From an uncultured Clostridia bacterium (GTDB lineage Bacteria > Bacillota > Clostridia > Oscillospirales > Oscillospiraceae), in the NCBI GenBank assembly GCA_947170435.1, contig CAMVTO010000016.1:1-51270 (forward strand): a stretch of 51,270 bases of DNA. The letters are read 5' to 3'. Below the pieces are notes generated by a model that was not told where the DNA came from, did not search any database, and saw nothing but the letters and a program-made list of their open reading frames with translations. A program made the translations under genes and the position numbers. Of the stretch, positions 1 through 9,157 are shown piece after piece. Numbering within the stretch: position 1 is the first letter of the stretch; each line of letters begins with the position of its first letter.

Positions 1-2
1 AC

Positions 3-674
3 AAGATCCACGCCGATGGCAAGGAGTACAACACCTTCCGCACCTGGACGCTGGCAGTCTGCGCCGACGGCGTTACCATGCGCGATCTCTCCGTCGTCAA
101 CGACGCCCTGCACCCGGAAACGAAGGGCCAGGAGGTCGCGCTCACCGTCTACGGCAATCACTTCACCATGGAGGACTGTGTGTTGTCCTCAACGCAGGAC
201 ACGCTGTTCGTCGGCCCCCTGCCCCGCGACCTCATCGAGCGCTACGACGGCTTTCTGCCGGACGAGCTGCGCGTGGATCGGCCGCTCATGCAGCGCTTTG
301 CGCGCTGCCGCATCGAGGGCACTGTGGACTTCATCTTCGGCTGCGGAAACACACTGTTTGAGGACTGCGAAATCCGTTCGCTCTACGATGTGCGGAACGT
401 CGGCTACGTCGCCGCGCCCGCCCACGCGCTTGAGGAAACCGGCGGCTTTACGTTCCGCCGCTGCCGCTTCACCGCCGAGGACGGCGTAGAGGGCATCTTC
501 CTCGCCCGCCCGTGGCGGGACTACGGGCTTGCGCGGTTCGAGAACTGCGCTTACGGAGCGCACATTGCCGCCGAGGGCTTCGATAAATGGAACGATACAC
601 AGCGGGACAAGACCGCACGCTTCTACGAATCCCCCGCCGTCCCCGGCCGCGTCGCCTGGTGCAACCGCGCATAA
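3..674 (+). CDS. Pectinesterase (CE8), 3' part, 5' end outside window
   Basis: This is the C-terminal 223 codons of a pectin methylesterase, which removes methyl esters from homogalacturonan before lyases act. The reading frame is open from base 3, so the true start lies upstream of the window. The family motifs appear in the right order: STQDTLF (about 190-208), which carries one catalytic Asp; VDFIFG (about 324-341), which carries the nucleophile Asp; and ARPW (about 505-516), which matches the family LGRPW with its substrate-binding Arg. No secretion signal can be judged because the N terminus is missing. It ends just before a hairpin shared with the convergent isomerase gene. Family assignment is firm; substrate preference is not visible. 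Confidence 0.9.
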   Translation, partial: KIHADGKEYNTFRTWTLAVCADGVTMRDLSVVNDALHPETKGQEVALTVYGNHFTMEDCVLSSTQDTLFVGPLPRDLIERYDGFLPDELRVDRPLMQRFARCRIEGTVDFIFGCGNTLFEDCEIRSLYDVRNVGYVAAPAHALEETGGFTFRRCRFTAEDGVEGIFLARPWRDYGLARFENCAYGAHIAAEGFDKWNDTQRDKTARFYESPAVPGRVAWCNRA

Positions 675-676
675 AA

Positions 677-700
677 AGGCTGCCGCTTGCGCGGCAGCCT
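677..700 (-). terminator. Rho-independent terminator of the isomerase gene
   Basis: A perfect 10-bp stem (AGGCTGCCGC / GCGGCAGCCT) closes a 4-base loop. Read on the minus strand it is followed by TTTTTAT, a proper terminator tail for the gene ending at 738. On the plus strand it is followed by CTGAAAAAAC, so it would stop pectinesterase transcription only weakly. Confidence 0.85.
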
Positions 701-737
701 CTGAAAAAACGTTGCAATCTGATGCAATCTGCTGATA

Positions 738-1592
738 TTATAGAGAATCATAGAGTCGCTGAAGCATTTCGCGGGACGAGACGGCGTTCTCGTTGACGGT
801 ATTCTCCAGCGTCGCCTGAATATACGGCTTGCGCGCCTTGACAAAGCGCACGATATCGGTGTAGTCCATCTCGCCGGTGCCGGCGGCGATGCTCACCAGC
901 TTGCCGTTTTCGCGGCGGAAATCCTTGATGTGCACCATGGCGATGTGGTCGCAGAGCTTGTCCATGGCGTCTGCGATGACGCGCTGACGATCGTCCACGT
1001 TCTCCATACCCAGCAGGTTCACCGGGTCAAAGATGATGCGGAGATTGCGGCTGCCGATGCTGCGAATGACCTCCAGCGCACGGTCCGGGTTGTAAACGAT
1101 GTGGTTCCACACCGGCTCGATCGCCATAGTGACGCCGTAGTGCTCGGCACACTCCACCACCGGCGCGAGGTTGCGGATGAAGGTTTGCAGCGCCTCCTCG
1201 CCGTGGGTATTGGCGTCCAGCTTATACTCTGCGTTGGGCGCGCCGGTTTCGGTACCCACCATGCCGATGCCCGCCAGCGCCGCCACACGGATGTTGCCGT
1301 AGTAGCGGGATTGGAACTCCCGCAGCTTTGCTTCGTCTGGATGCGCGAGATTGAGGTAGCAGCCCAGCACCGCCACATCCAGTTCGTTTTGCCGGAACAC
1401 GCGGCGCACATAGGCGCCCAGGCCCTCGGTCAGCGCCGCGGCGTCAAAGGTGACGCCCTTGATGCACTTTGCCAGCGCCAGATGCACGCAGGAAAACCCC
1501 TCCTCCCGCGCCTTGGCCGCGCGGGCCTCCAAGGTCTGCCGCTCCGCGCTCTCCTGCGCATTAACGTCGTGAAGCCGAATTCCGATCTGCAT
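738..1592 (-). CDS. Sugar phosphate isomerase/epimerase family TIM-barrel protein
   Basis: This 284-residue protein belongs to the xylose-isomerase-like AP-endonuclease-2 superfamily, which includes hydroxypyruvate isomerase, tagatose epimerase and inosose dehydratase. Metal-ligand positions typical of the family can be seen: Glu in AIEPVWNH, Asp in IFDPVN, His in MVHIKD and Glu in TLENT. The ATG at 1592 is chosen because an AGGGGG element lies about 8 bases upstream; an in-frame start at 1658 would add 22 residues that do not look like this fold. It is divergent from the AEC permease gene. The exact substrate cannot be read from the sequence; a pectin-derived or small ketose substrate is inferred only from the neighbours. 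Confidence 0.8.
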   Translation of the reverse strand: MQIGIRLHDVNAQESAERQTLEARAAKAREEGFSCVHLALAKCIKGVTFDAAALTEGLGAYVRRVFRQNELDVAVLGCYLNLAHPDEAKLREFQSRYYGNIRVAALAGIGMVGTETGAPNAEYKLDANTHGEEALQTFIRNLAPVVECAEHYGVTMAIEPVWNHIVYNPDRALEVIRSIGSRNLRIIFDPVNLLGMENVDDRQRVIADAMDKLCDHIAMVHIKDFRRENGKLVSIAAGTGEMDYTDIVRFVKARKPYIQATLENTVNENAVSSREMLQRLYDSL

Positions 1593-1696
1593 GACGGTAC
1601 CCCCTGTTTGTGTATTTGAACCTATCATAGCTTTCGCCGCCCTCGGCGGGCTATGCAAAAAACAGTTTTGATTATGGATAATTCGGAGGAGCGCTC

Positions 1697-2635
1697 ATGA
1701 ACAGCCTGCTGATCTGTCTCAATGCCATTGTTCCGATCTTTCTCATCATCGCCGTCGGCTATGCCGCCAAGCGCGCAGGCATCATCCGCGAAACCGAGGT
1801 GCCGCGGATGAACGCCGTGGCGTTCAAGGTGTTCATGCCGGTGATGTGCTTTTATAACGTCTATACCTCCGATCTCTCATCGGCGGTGCGCCCAAAGCTG
1901 CTGATCTTCGTGTTTTGCAGCATCCTGCTGGTCTTTGGCCTGAGCCTGCTCTACGCCACATATTGCGTGCCGCTGCGCGAGCGCCGCGGTGTGGTCATTC
2001 AGGGCCTGTACCGCAGCAACTTCATCATCCTCGGCATCCCCTTCGCCGCCGGTCTCATTGAAGGCGGCGACGTGGGCGTTGCCGCGGTCACGAGCGCGCT
2101 GGTCGCGCCCACATTCAACGTGCTGGCGGTGGCGGTGCTGGAGGGCTACAGCGGCAAAAAGGCAAACAGGAAACGCCTCGTGCTGGATATCGCGAAAAAT
2201 CCGCTGATTCTCGGCAGCGTCGCCGGTATCATCGCCCTCGCGCTCGGGATCAGGCTCCCCGGCCCGCTCGAGGTCGCGGTGCGGGATATGGCGCGGGTGG
2301 CAAGCCCGCTGATGCTGTTCCTGCTGGGCGCGTTTTTCCACTTCGGCGACGCCAAGGAGCACATGCGCGAGCTGATTGCCGTCACCGTGGGGCGGCTTGT
2401 GATTGTCCCCGCCCTCATTCTCTCGCTGGCGGCGGTCCTGGGCTTCCGCGGCATAGAGTTCGTGACGCTCATCTCTGTATTCGGTTCCTCCACCGCCGTC
2501 GCCTCGTTCACCATGGCGGAGCAGATGGGCAGTGACGCAAAGCTCGCGGGCAACATCGTGGTTGTCACCAGCGCGCTGGCGTCGCTGACGATGTTTGTCT
2601 GGAGCCTTGTCTTTAAGATTCTGGGACTGTACTGA
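1697..2635 (+). CDS. AEC (auxin efflux carrier) family permease
   Basis: This is a 312-residue integral membrane protein with about ten hydrophobic segments and the AEC-family layout. An N-terminal helix bundle (ending near LLYATY) has the typical RSNFIILGIPFA segment near residues 105-117, and a C-terminal bundle ends in SALASLTMFVWSLVF. Bacterial members are secondary transporters of malate, malonate or other carboxylates. The start is set by GGAGGAGCGCTC before ATG. Its last 23 bases overlap the end of the convergent MATE gene. The transported compound is unknown; a small carboxylate is the family expectation. Confidence 0.88.
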   Translation: MNSLLICLNAIVPIFLIIAVGYAAKRAGIIRETEVPRMNAVAFKVFMPVMCFYNVYTSDLSSAVRPKLLIFVFCSILLVFGLSLLYATYCVPLRERRGVVIQGLYRSNFIILGIPFAAGLIEGGDVGVAAVTSALVAPTFNVLAVAVLEGYSGKKANRKRLVLDIAKNPLILGSVAGIIALALGIRLPGPLEVAVRDMARVASPLMLFLLGAFFHFGDAKEHMRELIAVTVGRLVIVPALILSLAAVLGFRGIEFVTLISVFGSSTAVASFTMAEQMGSDAKLAGNIVVVTSALASLTMFVWSLVFKILGLY

Positions 2636-4013
2636 GATAGTTCCGCCTGAACGAGCGAATGACAAAAATACTGATGATCGCCGCCAGCACGCCGGAGGAG
2701 AAATTGCTGATGAGCATCACCATGCCGACGCTCGCCTCACCCACGTTCGTCCAGTGTTGAAGCACCCAGAACACCGGGATGCGGAAGATGAACACGCGGG
2801 CGAAGTTCAGCAGCAGCGTCAACCGCGTTTTGCCGAGGCCGTAGAGCAGCGCCAGCACCGCGGCGTTGACGCCCAGCGGTACCGCGCCCAGCGCCTCGTA
2901 ACGATAGCACAGCACGATCTGGTCGTGGAACGCGGCGCTGCCGCTATCGAAGAGCTTCGCAAGCAGATCGAGCTGCCACAGCTCCAGCCCGGAAATCACC
3001 GCGCCGATCACCACATTCACCAATACCGTCGCGTAAAAGGCTTCCAGCACGCGGCGGTATTTTCCTGCGCCGAAGTTCTGGCTGATGATGGCGGAGGCGC
3101 CCTCCTGATAGCCGTTCTGCGGATTCGTGGTGATGCCGCCGAGGTTGTTCGCCACGCCCAGCGCGCCCACCATGGTCGCGCCGTAAACCGTGCTCATGGA
3201 ATTGACGACGGTCTTGCCGAAAGCAAAGAGCACCTTTTCCGTGATGACCGGGATCGACTGCGTGATCATGGGCCTGGTGGTCTCCTTATCCATGCGCACC
3301 GCATCCTTGGAGAAGCTGAACGCCCCGTCGCCGACAAGGCTGTTTTTCACGGCAAAGGCCAGCATCACCGCCTGCGACGCCAGCGACGCCACGGCGATCA
3401 TCACAAGATCGCCATGCAGAATATAGACGAACACCGCCGTCAGCGACAGCTTCACCGCGATGACGAGGAAATTGAGGTACATGATGCGCTGGGAGTTGCC
3501 GCGGGCACGCTCCACCGCGATGTAGACGTTGTTGAGGAACTTGATGACGAGCCCCACCAGTTCCACCGCGAAATACGCCGCGCCGACGGCGATCAGCTCG
3601 TCCGGTGTACCGGCAAGGCGCAAAAACCCCTCCGTGAACGGCAAGATGCCCAGCAGCATCGCAAGCCCCACCGCAAGGCAGATGACATACAGACTGCTCA
3701 CGCGCTTGCGCACCAGTGTGAAGTTACCCTCGCCGTAGGCGCGGCTGATCTGGATGCCTGCGCCCACCGCCAATCCCCCGCCCACAGCAGAGAGCATCAG
3801 GTTGAGCTGTGAGAGATACGCCACCGCCGACACGGACTCCTTGCTGATGTGGGACGCCATCATCGTATCCAGCACCATGAACAGCATATTGAGTCCCTGA
3901 TACAAGGCAAGCGGCGTGCCGATGTACAGGATGACCCGCAGCATCGGCCCATTCAGGCTCCGCTCCAGAAAGCGCTCATCCCTGCTCGTCAGCTTTGCTT
4001 GGATCTCCGCCAT
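2613..4013 (-). CDS. MATE family efflux transporter
   Basis: This 466-residue protein has about twelve transmembrane helices and two MatE domains, and is an expected cation-driven multidrug or metabolite exporter. Segments such as PLALYQGLNMLFMVLDTMMA near the N terminus and GALGVANNLGGI in the C-terminal half match the family. The ATG at 4013 follows a GGGGGCGG element. An upstream in-frame extension to 4130 runs back into the terminator hairpin of the glycerate kinase operon, so it is not used. The gene is a separate unit, transcribed after that terminator, and overlaps the AEC gene tail to tail. The substrate is not deducible. Confidence 0.9.
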   Translation of the reverse strand: MAEIQAKLTSRDERFLERSLNGPMLRVILYIGTPLALYQGLNMLFMVLDTMMASHISKESVSAVAYLSQLNLMLSAVGGGLAVGAGIQISRAYGEGNFTLVRKRVSSLYVICLAVGLAMLLGILPFTEGFLRLAGTPDELIAVGAAYFAVELVGLVIKFLNNVYIAVERARGNSQRIMYLNFLVIAVKLSLTAVFVYILHGDLVMIAVASLASQAVMLAFAVKNSLVGDGAFSFSKDAVRMDKETTRPMITQSIPVITEKVLFAFGKTVVNSMSTVYGATMVGALGVANNLGGITTNPQNGYQEGASAIISQNFGAGKYRRVLEAFYATVLVNVVIGAVISGLELWQLDLLAKLFDSGSAAFHDQIVLCYRYEALGAVPLGVNAAVLALLYGLGKTRLTLLLNFARVFIFRIPVFWVLQHWTNVGEASVGMVMLISNFSSGVLAAIISIFVIRSFRRNYLSTVPES

Positions 4014-4118
4014 ATTGCCGCCCCCGTTTCTATCCCATATTACGAGCAAGCATACAATAAAACCGCCGACATTTCTATACATTTTTCGGTGATTTTTCTT
4101 GCACAGACAGAACGAAAA

Positions 4119-4149
4119 AAAGCGGCGCACCGCAACAGCGCGCCGCTTT
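4119..4149 (-). terminator. Terminator of the TRAP/transketolase/glycerate kinase operon
   Basis: A 10-bp GC-rich stem (AAAGCGGCGC / GCGCCGCTTT) lies a few bases after the glycerate kinase stop. On the minus strand it runs directly into a stretch of seven T (TTTTTTTCG), a textbook intrinsic terminator. Confidence 0.9.
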
Positions 4150-4154
4150 CCTGT

Positions 4155-5285
4155 TTATTTTTCCACCACCGCGATCAGCCGCAGCACATCCTCCAGCGTC
4201 GCGCGGTAATACGCGGCGCTCTCGGCGGCGTAATCGGCAAATGCCTTCGCCGTGCGGTCGATGCCGAACATGGCCGTCACGCCCAGGTCATAGGCCTCGG
4301 CGGCGTCCGGCGCGATGCTGCCCACGATGGCGACCAGCGGGACGCTCCGCGGCTTGGTGCGGCTCGCGATGCCGGAGATCACCTTGCCGTGGACGCTCTG
4401 GCTGTCGATGCGCCCCTCGCCGGTGATGACGAGGTCGGCGCCTTGGAGCTTCGCGTCGAAGTCCACCATGTCCAGCACCGCCTCAATGCCGGAGCGCAGC
4501 TCCGCGTGCAAAAAAGCCACGCAGCCCGCGCCCATGCCGCCCGCCGCGCCCGCCCCGGGCATCTCCTGAACGGATTTCCCAAGGTCGCGTTCCATAACGG
4601 CGGCGAGATGGGCAAGTCCGGCGTCCAGACGCCCGACCATTTCCGCGTCCGCGCCCTTTTGCGCTCCGAACACCGCCGCCGCGCCGCGCGTGCCGCACAG
4701 CGGGTTGTCCACGTCCGACATCAGCGTCAGCTTCACGCCGGAGAGCAGTTGTTCCGCTTCGGTGTTGTCGATGCGCGCGATTTGCCCCAGCGTACCGCCG
4801 ACAGGAACGATCGCGTTTCCCGCCGCGTCATAGAACTTCGTGCCCAACGCCGCGGCGCAGCCACAGCCGCCGTCGTTGGTGCAACTGCCGCCGAGGCCCA
4901 GCAGGATCTCCGTGCAGCCGTGCTCCACCGCGTGTCGGATCAGCTCGCCCACGCCGAAGGTCGTGGTGGCCTCTGGATTCCGGCGCTCCCCCACCATCGG
5001 AAGTCCGGCTGCCGCTGCCATTTCCACGATGGCGGTCGTACCCTTGCGGGCATAGACAGCCTTGACCCTCTCGCCGTAGGGGCCGCCGACCTCCACCTTC
5101 ACCGGCTCCGCGCCAATGGCGTCGATAAAGCAGCCCACCGTGCCCTCGCCGCCGTCGGCGACGGGGATCGCGGCCACCTCGCAGCCGGGGAGGATCTTTG
5201 GCACGGACTCTCTGGCTATGGCGCAGATCTCCTGACTCGACAGCGTTCCCTTGAAGGAATCGGATATGACAATAACCTTCTTCAC
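4155..5285 (-). CDS. glxK: Glycerate kinase
   Basis: This 376-residue enzyme is of the GarK/GlxK type, which phosphorylates D-glycerate to 2-phosphoglycerate with ATP and so feeds glycolysis. Diagnostic segments are the N-terminal VIVISDSFKGTLSS, PVADGGEGT near residue 42, the central GLGGSCTNDGGCG, and GEGRIDSQS in the C-terminal half. It starts with GTG at 5285, with AGGAGG nine bases upstream. It is the last gene of the operon and follows the D-2-hydroxyacid dehydrogenase by 21 bases. That pairing suggests a hydroxypyruvate to glycerate to phosphoglycerate exit route. Length is normal for the family. Confidence 0.93.
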   Translation of the reverse strand: MKKVIVISDSFKGTLSSQEICAIARESVPKILPGCEVAAIPVADGGEGTVGCFIDAIGAEPVKVEVGGPYGERVKAVYARKGTTAIVEMAAAAGLPMVGERRNPEATTTFGVGELIRHAVEHGCTEILLGLGGSCTNDGGCGCAAALGTKFYDAAGNAIVPVGGTLGQIARIDNTEAEQLLSGVKLTLMSDVDNPLCGTRGAAAVFGAQKGADAEMVGRLDAGLAHLAAVMERDLGKSVQEMPGAGAAGGMGAGCVAFLHAELRSGIEAVLDMVDFDAKLQGADLVITGEGRIDSQSVHGKVISGIASRTKPRSVPLVAIVGSIAPDAAEAYDLGVTAMFGIDRTAKAFADYAAESAAYYRATLEDVLRLIAVVEK

Positions 5286-5306
5286 GGCGCAGCGCCTCCT
5301 ATTGTT

Positions 5307-6275
5307 TTATGGATTGACCACGTTCTGCGGCGCGCCGCGGAGCCACGCCTTCACATTCTCCACGGTGGTGTCCATGATGCGCGCTCGGCTGCCCTTCGCG
5401 CCCCAGCTCATGTGCGGCGTGATGATGCAGTTCTTGGCCTTGAGCAGCGGATTATCGCCGTGGATCGGCTCAGTGGACACCACGTCCAGCGCGGCGCAGG
5501 CGACCTTGCCGGAGTTAAGCGCGTCGGCGAGATCCTGCTCCACCACCATCTGACCGCGGGAGTTGTTGATGATGATAACGCCGTCCTTCATCTTGGCAAT
5601 GTTCTCCTTGTTGATGATGCCGGTGTTGAACGGGAACAGCGGCATCTGGAGGCCCAGCACGTCGGACTGTGCGAACAGCTCGTCGAGGCTCACATACTCC
5701 ACGCCCAGCGCCTTTGCCGCGTCGGTCTGCTTCGCATCGTAGGTGATGACGCGCATGCCGAGGGCTTTCGCAATTTCGGCGGTGTGGATGCCGATGTTGC
5801 CGCAGCCCAGCAGGCCGTAGGTCATGCCGGCCAGTTCGATGAGGGGATAATCCCAGAAGCACCAGTCGTCGTTGTGCTCCCACTTGCCTGCGTGTACCGC
5901 GTCGCTGTGGTGCCCGATGTGGTGGCAGGCCTCCAGCAGCAGCGCGATGGCAAACTGGCTGACGCTGCGGGTGCCGTACACCGGCACGTTGGACACGGGG
6001 ATGCCTTTTTCCCTGGCGTAAGCAATGTCCACCACATTGTAGCCCGTGGCGAGCACCGCAATATACTTGAGGTTGGGGCACTTGTCCATGGTCGCCTTGG
6101 AGATGGGCGTCTTGTTGACGATGGCAACGTCCGCGTCGCCGATCGCCTCCGCGATCTTAGGCGACTCCTCGTAGGACACGCGGTCGTAGACCGTCAACTC
6201 GCCCAGCGCCTTCAAGCCGTCCCAGCTCAGGTCGCCGGGGTTTTCGGTGTAGCCGTCCAGAACAACGATTTTCAT
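5307..6275 (-). CDS. D-2-hydroxyacid dehydrogenase (hydroxypyruvate reductase-like)
   Basis: This 322-residue NAD(P)-dependent enzyme reduces a 2-keto acid to the D-2-hydroxy acid. The Rossmann motif GLLGCGNIG lies near residue 148. The catalytic Arg (NNSRGQ), Glu (VSTEPI) and His (ITPHMSWG) are all present in family order. The ATG at 6275 is preferred over a TTG two codons upstream because AAAGGA sits at a normal distance from it. Placed next to glycerate kinase, its likely reaction is hydroxypyruvate to D-glycerate, but other 2-keto acids are possible. Confidence 0.88.
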   Translation of the reverse strand: MKIVVLDGYTENPGDLSWDGLKALGELTVYDRVSYEESPKIAEAIGDADVAIVNKTPISKATMDKCPNLKYIAVLATGYNVVDIAYAREKGIPVSNVPVYGTRSVSQFAIALLLEACHHIGHHSDAVHAGKWEHNDDWCFWDYPLIELAGMTYGLLGCGNIGIHTAEIAKALGMRVITYDAKQTDAAKALGVEYVSLDELFAQSDVLGLQMPLFPFNTGIINKENIAKMKDGVIIINNSRGQMVVEQDLADALNSGKVACAALDVVSTEPIHGDNPLLKAKNCIITPHMSWGAKGSRARIMDTTVENVKAWLRGAPQNVVNP

Positions 6276-6298
6276 AGGCAAAATCCTTTCTAATGAGA

Positions 6299-6325
6299 CG
6301 CCCCGGCAGGGTGGCTGCCGGGGCG
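6299..6325. terminator. Intergenic GC-rich hairpin between the two reductase genes
   Basis: A perfect 10-bp stem (CGCCCCGGCA / TGCCGGGGCG) with a 7-base loop. A T-run follows it only on the plus strand, where no gene ends. On the minus strand, the coding direction, no T-run follows, so it more likely shields or sets the dosage of mRNA segments within the operon than ends transcription. Confidence 0.6.
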
Positions 6326-6345
6326 TGATGTTGTTTTTTGAGCAA

Positions 6346-7284
6346 TTATCTGCCGAGATACAGCGACTGCTTGGCGAGGACGAGATTGAGCAGCAGCTCG
6401 CTGCACGGCGTGGGAATGCCGTGCTCCTTGCCGAGCTTGACCACCGCGCCGCTGATGATGCGGATCTCGGTCTCGCGGTGATGGTTCACATCCTGCACCA
6501 TGGAGCTGATGGTCTCGTCCGTCATGCGGGAAACCTCAAAGACGTGCTCCAGCTCGGTCTCATAGTCCAGCGTGCAGCCGGCGGCGTTGGCGACCTCGAT
6601 TGCCTCCTTGCACAGCAGCTTGGCGGTCTCGCGGGCGTACTCGTTTTCGTTGATGAAGCCGTTCTTGGTGCCCAGCAGCGCGCTGACGCCGTTGATGCAG
6701 CAGTTGGCGGAGAGCTTGTGCCAGATGGCGTTCATCACGTTCTCGTGCACGTCGGTCTCAAGACCCGCGATACGGAACGCCTCAGCGACCTCCTGCACCT
6801 TCGCCATGGGCGCCTTGGGCGAGCCCATGTTGGTGGCGCCGTAGCCGGTGTGGTTGACGTGGCCGGGTGCGACGGGCGTCGCGCCGAAGGCGGTGTTGCC
6901 GATGATGATCTGCTCCTCGGGGATGACTTTGGCGATCTCGTCATAGTTGCCGTAGCCGTTTTGCAGGCACAGAACCATCGTGTGCTGGTCGATCATCGGC
7001 AGCGCGTTGCGCATGGCGGACTCGAGGTACTGATAGTGAACGAACACGACCACGAGGTCGCACACGCCGATCTCCTTGGGATCGGTGGTTGCCATCGCCG
7101 GACGGACAGAGATGGTCTCGCCGTTGCCATGACCGGGGGCGTTCTTATCCACGAGAATGCCGTCCTTCTTCACGGCGTCGATAACAGGCTGGTAGGTGTC
7201 CAGCACGCAGACCTCGTGCTTGGAAATAAGGTAGCTGGCATAGCAGCTGCCGATGGCACCGCAGCCGACAAATCCGATTTTCAT
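6346..7284 (-). CDS. Ketopantoate reductase (PanE/ApbA) family protein
   Basis: This 312-residue NADPH-dependent reductase has the two-domain ApbA fold. The dinucleotide motif GCGAIGSCYASYL starts near residue 7. The catalytic Lys lies in NAIWHKLSANC near residue 185, followed by the conserved Asn of NGVSALLG. ATG 7284 has AGGAGG ten bases upstream; an upstream TTG would sit too close to it. Its place in a sugar-acid operon, and not with pan genes, suggests reduction of another branched or hydroxylated 2-keto acid, not pantoate synthesis. The true substrate is unknown. Confidence 0.85.
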   Translation of the reverse strand: MKIGFVGCGAIGSCYASYLISKHEVCVLDTYQPVIDAVKKDGILVDKNAPGHGNGETISVRPAMATTDPKEIGVCDLVVVFVHYQYLESAMRNALPMIDQHTMVLCLQNGYGNYDEIAKVIPEEQIIIGNTAFGATPVAPGHVNHTGYGATNMGSPKAPMAKVQEVAEAFRIAGLETDVHENVMNAIWHKLSANCCINGVSALLGTKNGFINENEYARETAKLLCKEAIEVANAAGCTLDYETELEHVFEVSRMTDETISSMVQDVNHHRETEIRIISGAVVKLGKEHGIPTPCSELLLNLVLAKQSLYLGR

Positions 7285-7331
7285 GGGAATCAATCCTCCT
7301 AAATGATAAGATGAAAAACGCTTCGTGTCAA

Positions 7332-8267
7332 TTACAGACTCTGCGCGATGGCGACAATGTTCTCCACCGTGACGCCGTTCTTCGCCAACAGGCGGTCATA
7401 GGGCGCGCTCTCGCCGAAGCGATCCTGGATGCCGACGCGCTTGACCTTGCCCTTGCCCATCTCGGCAGCGACCTCGCAGACCGCGGAGCCGAGGCCGTTG
7501 AGGATGTTGTGATCCTCGACGGTGATGATCTTGCCGATGCTGTTGACGCAGTCCATGACGCACTCCACGTCCAACGGCTTGATGGTGTGCATGTCGATCA
7601 CGCGGGCGTCGATGCCCTTGCCGGAGAGCTCCTTCGCCGCTTCAATGGCGAGGCGGACCGTGTCGCCGTTGGCGATGATCGCAACGTCCTTGCCCTCGCG
7701 GACGAGGTGCGCCTTGCCGATCTCAAACTCCACGTCGGGGCCATAGATCTGCGGGATGGCGTCACGGGTGAAGCGGAGGTACATGGGGCCGTAGGTGTTT
7801 GCCGCGGCGCGGACGAGCTTACGGGCGGAGTTATAGTCCGCGGGCATAATGACGCTGATGTTGGGGATGGTGCGCAGGATGCCCATGTCCTCGATGGCCT
7901 GATGGCTCGCGCCGTCGTTCGCCGGGGTCACACCGCCGTGGGAGCAGGCGATCTTGACGTTGAGGTTGGTGTAGCAGATCTCCTGACGGATCATCTCGCA
8001 CATACGCATGGAGCCGAAGGCCGCGTAGGTAACGACAAACGGAATCTTGCCGCAGGTGGCGAGACCCGCCGCAACGCCCGCGCCGTTCTGCTCGGCGATA
8101 CCGACGTTAATGTGCTGCTCCGGCAGCTCATGGATGAACTTGGTGGACTTGCAGCTCTTGCCGATGTCGCAGTCGACCACCAGAATGTTCTTGTTCTCCT
8201 TGCCCAGCTCTACGATTTCATCGCCGAAACCGTCGCGGGTTGCGATCTTTTTCAGTTCTTCGCTCAT
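7332..8267 (-). CDS. Transketolase, C-terminal subunit (pyrimidine-binding and C domains)
   Basis: This 311-residue protein is the second half of a split transketolase. It holds the Pyr domain with the cofactor-activating Glu in NVGIAEQNGAG, the AAFGSMR loop, and a C-terminal transketolase domain (residues about 185-311). It follows the N-terminal subunit by 15 bases with its own GGAGG site. Split transketolases are common in Firmicutes and archaea. In this operon it probably moves a two-carbon ketol unit from the imported or modified substrate to an aldose phosphate, but the donor is not visible. Confidence 0.9.
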   Translation of the reverse strand: MSEELKKIATRDGFGDEIVELGKENKNILVVDCDIGKSCKSTKFIHELPEQHINVGIAEQNGAGVAAGLATCGKIPFVVTYAAFGSMRMCEMIRQEICYTNLNVKIACSHGGVTPANDGASHQAIEDMGILRTIPNISVIMPADYNSARKLVRAAANTYGPMYLRFTRDAIPQIYGPDVEFEIGKAHLVREGKDVAIIANGDTVRLAIEAAKELSGKGIDARVIDMHTIKPLDVECVMDCVNSIGKIITVEDHNILNGLGSAVCEVAAEMGKGKVKRVGIQDRFGESAPYDRLLAKNGVTVENIVAIAQSL

Positions 8268-8282
8268 TACCTTCTCCTCCTC

Positions 8283-9122
8283 TCACGCGATGACCTGGGC
8301 CTTCAGCTCGGTCATGGCCTGCTCATACTCCTTGTCATTGGGGGCGACTCCGTGCCACGGGCAGCTGTTCTCCATGTAGGAAACGCCCTTGCCCTTGACG
8401 GTCTTGGCATACAGGCACTTGGGTTTGCCGTTCTTGGAGGCGAGCGCCTTGTCGATGGCGGCGCAGATCTGCTCCATGTCGTTGCCGTCCTCGACCACGA
8501 TATTCTCCCAGCCGAACGCCTCGAACTTTTTACCGAGGTCGCCGTTCGGCATGACCTCGTCGCAGGTGCCGTCGATCTGGAGGTTGTTGTAGTCCACAAA
8601 CACGATCAGGTTGTCAAGCTCATACTTGTGCGCCGTGTTGGCGGCCTCCCAGATCTCGCCCTCCTGCGCCTCGCCGTCACCGATGGCGACATAGACGTTG
8701 TAGCTCTTCTTATCCATCTTGCCGGCGAGCGCCATGCCCACCGCGCAGGCAAGACCCTGACCGAGGGAGCCGGTGGAGATGTCGATGCCCGGGCACTTGA
8801 CCATGGAGGGATGCCCCTGCAGCGGAGAGCCTTCCTTGCGGAGGGTATCCAGCGTCTCGATGGGAAAATAGCCCAGCGTGCCGAGTGCCGCGTACTGGAT
8901 CGGGCAAACATGACCCTTGGAGAGCACGAAGCGATCACGGTCTTCCCAGTTGGGGTTCTTGGGATCGACGTTCATGTACTTGAAGTAGCATGCCGTCACG
9001 AACTCCGCCGCGGACAGCGAGCCGCCCGGATGGCCGGACTGCGCCTTCCAAATCATGTCCACGACCTTCATGCGCAGGTCGGTTGCGATGTTTTTCAGTT
9101 CCTTGATGGATACATCTTTCAT
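8283..9122 (-). CDS. Transketolase, N-terminal subunit (thiamine-diphosphate domain)
   Basis: This 279-residue protein is the ThDP- and magnesium-binding half of the split transketolase. SGHPGGSLS near residue 28 supplies the phosphate-contact His. The ThDP motif runs from GDGEAQEGEIWEA to VDYNNLQIDGT (residues about 145-180). ATG 9122 has GAGAGGTGA just upstream and is preferred over the in-frame start three codons earlier. It is co-transcribed with the C-terminal subunit and the FCD regulator upstream. Confidence 0.92.
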   Translation of the reverse strand: MKDVSIKELKNIATDLRMKVVDMIWKAQSGHPGGSLSAAEFVTACYFKYMNVDPKNPNWEDRDRFVLSKGHVCPIQYAALGTLGYFPIETLDTLRKEGSPLQGHPSMVKCPGIDISTGSLGQGLACAVGMALAGKMDKKSYNVYVAIGDGEAQEGEIWEAANTAHKYELDNLIVFVDYNNLQIDGTCDEVMPNGDLGKKFEAFGWENIVVEDGNDMEQICAAIDKALASKNGKPKCLYAKTVKGKGVSYMENSCPWHGVAPNDKEYEQAMTELKAQVIA

Positions 9123-9157
9123 GAAAATCACCTCTCATAAAATGATAACAAAGTTGT

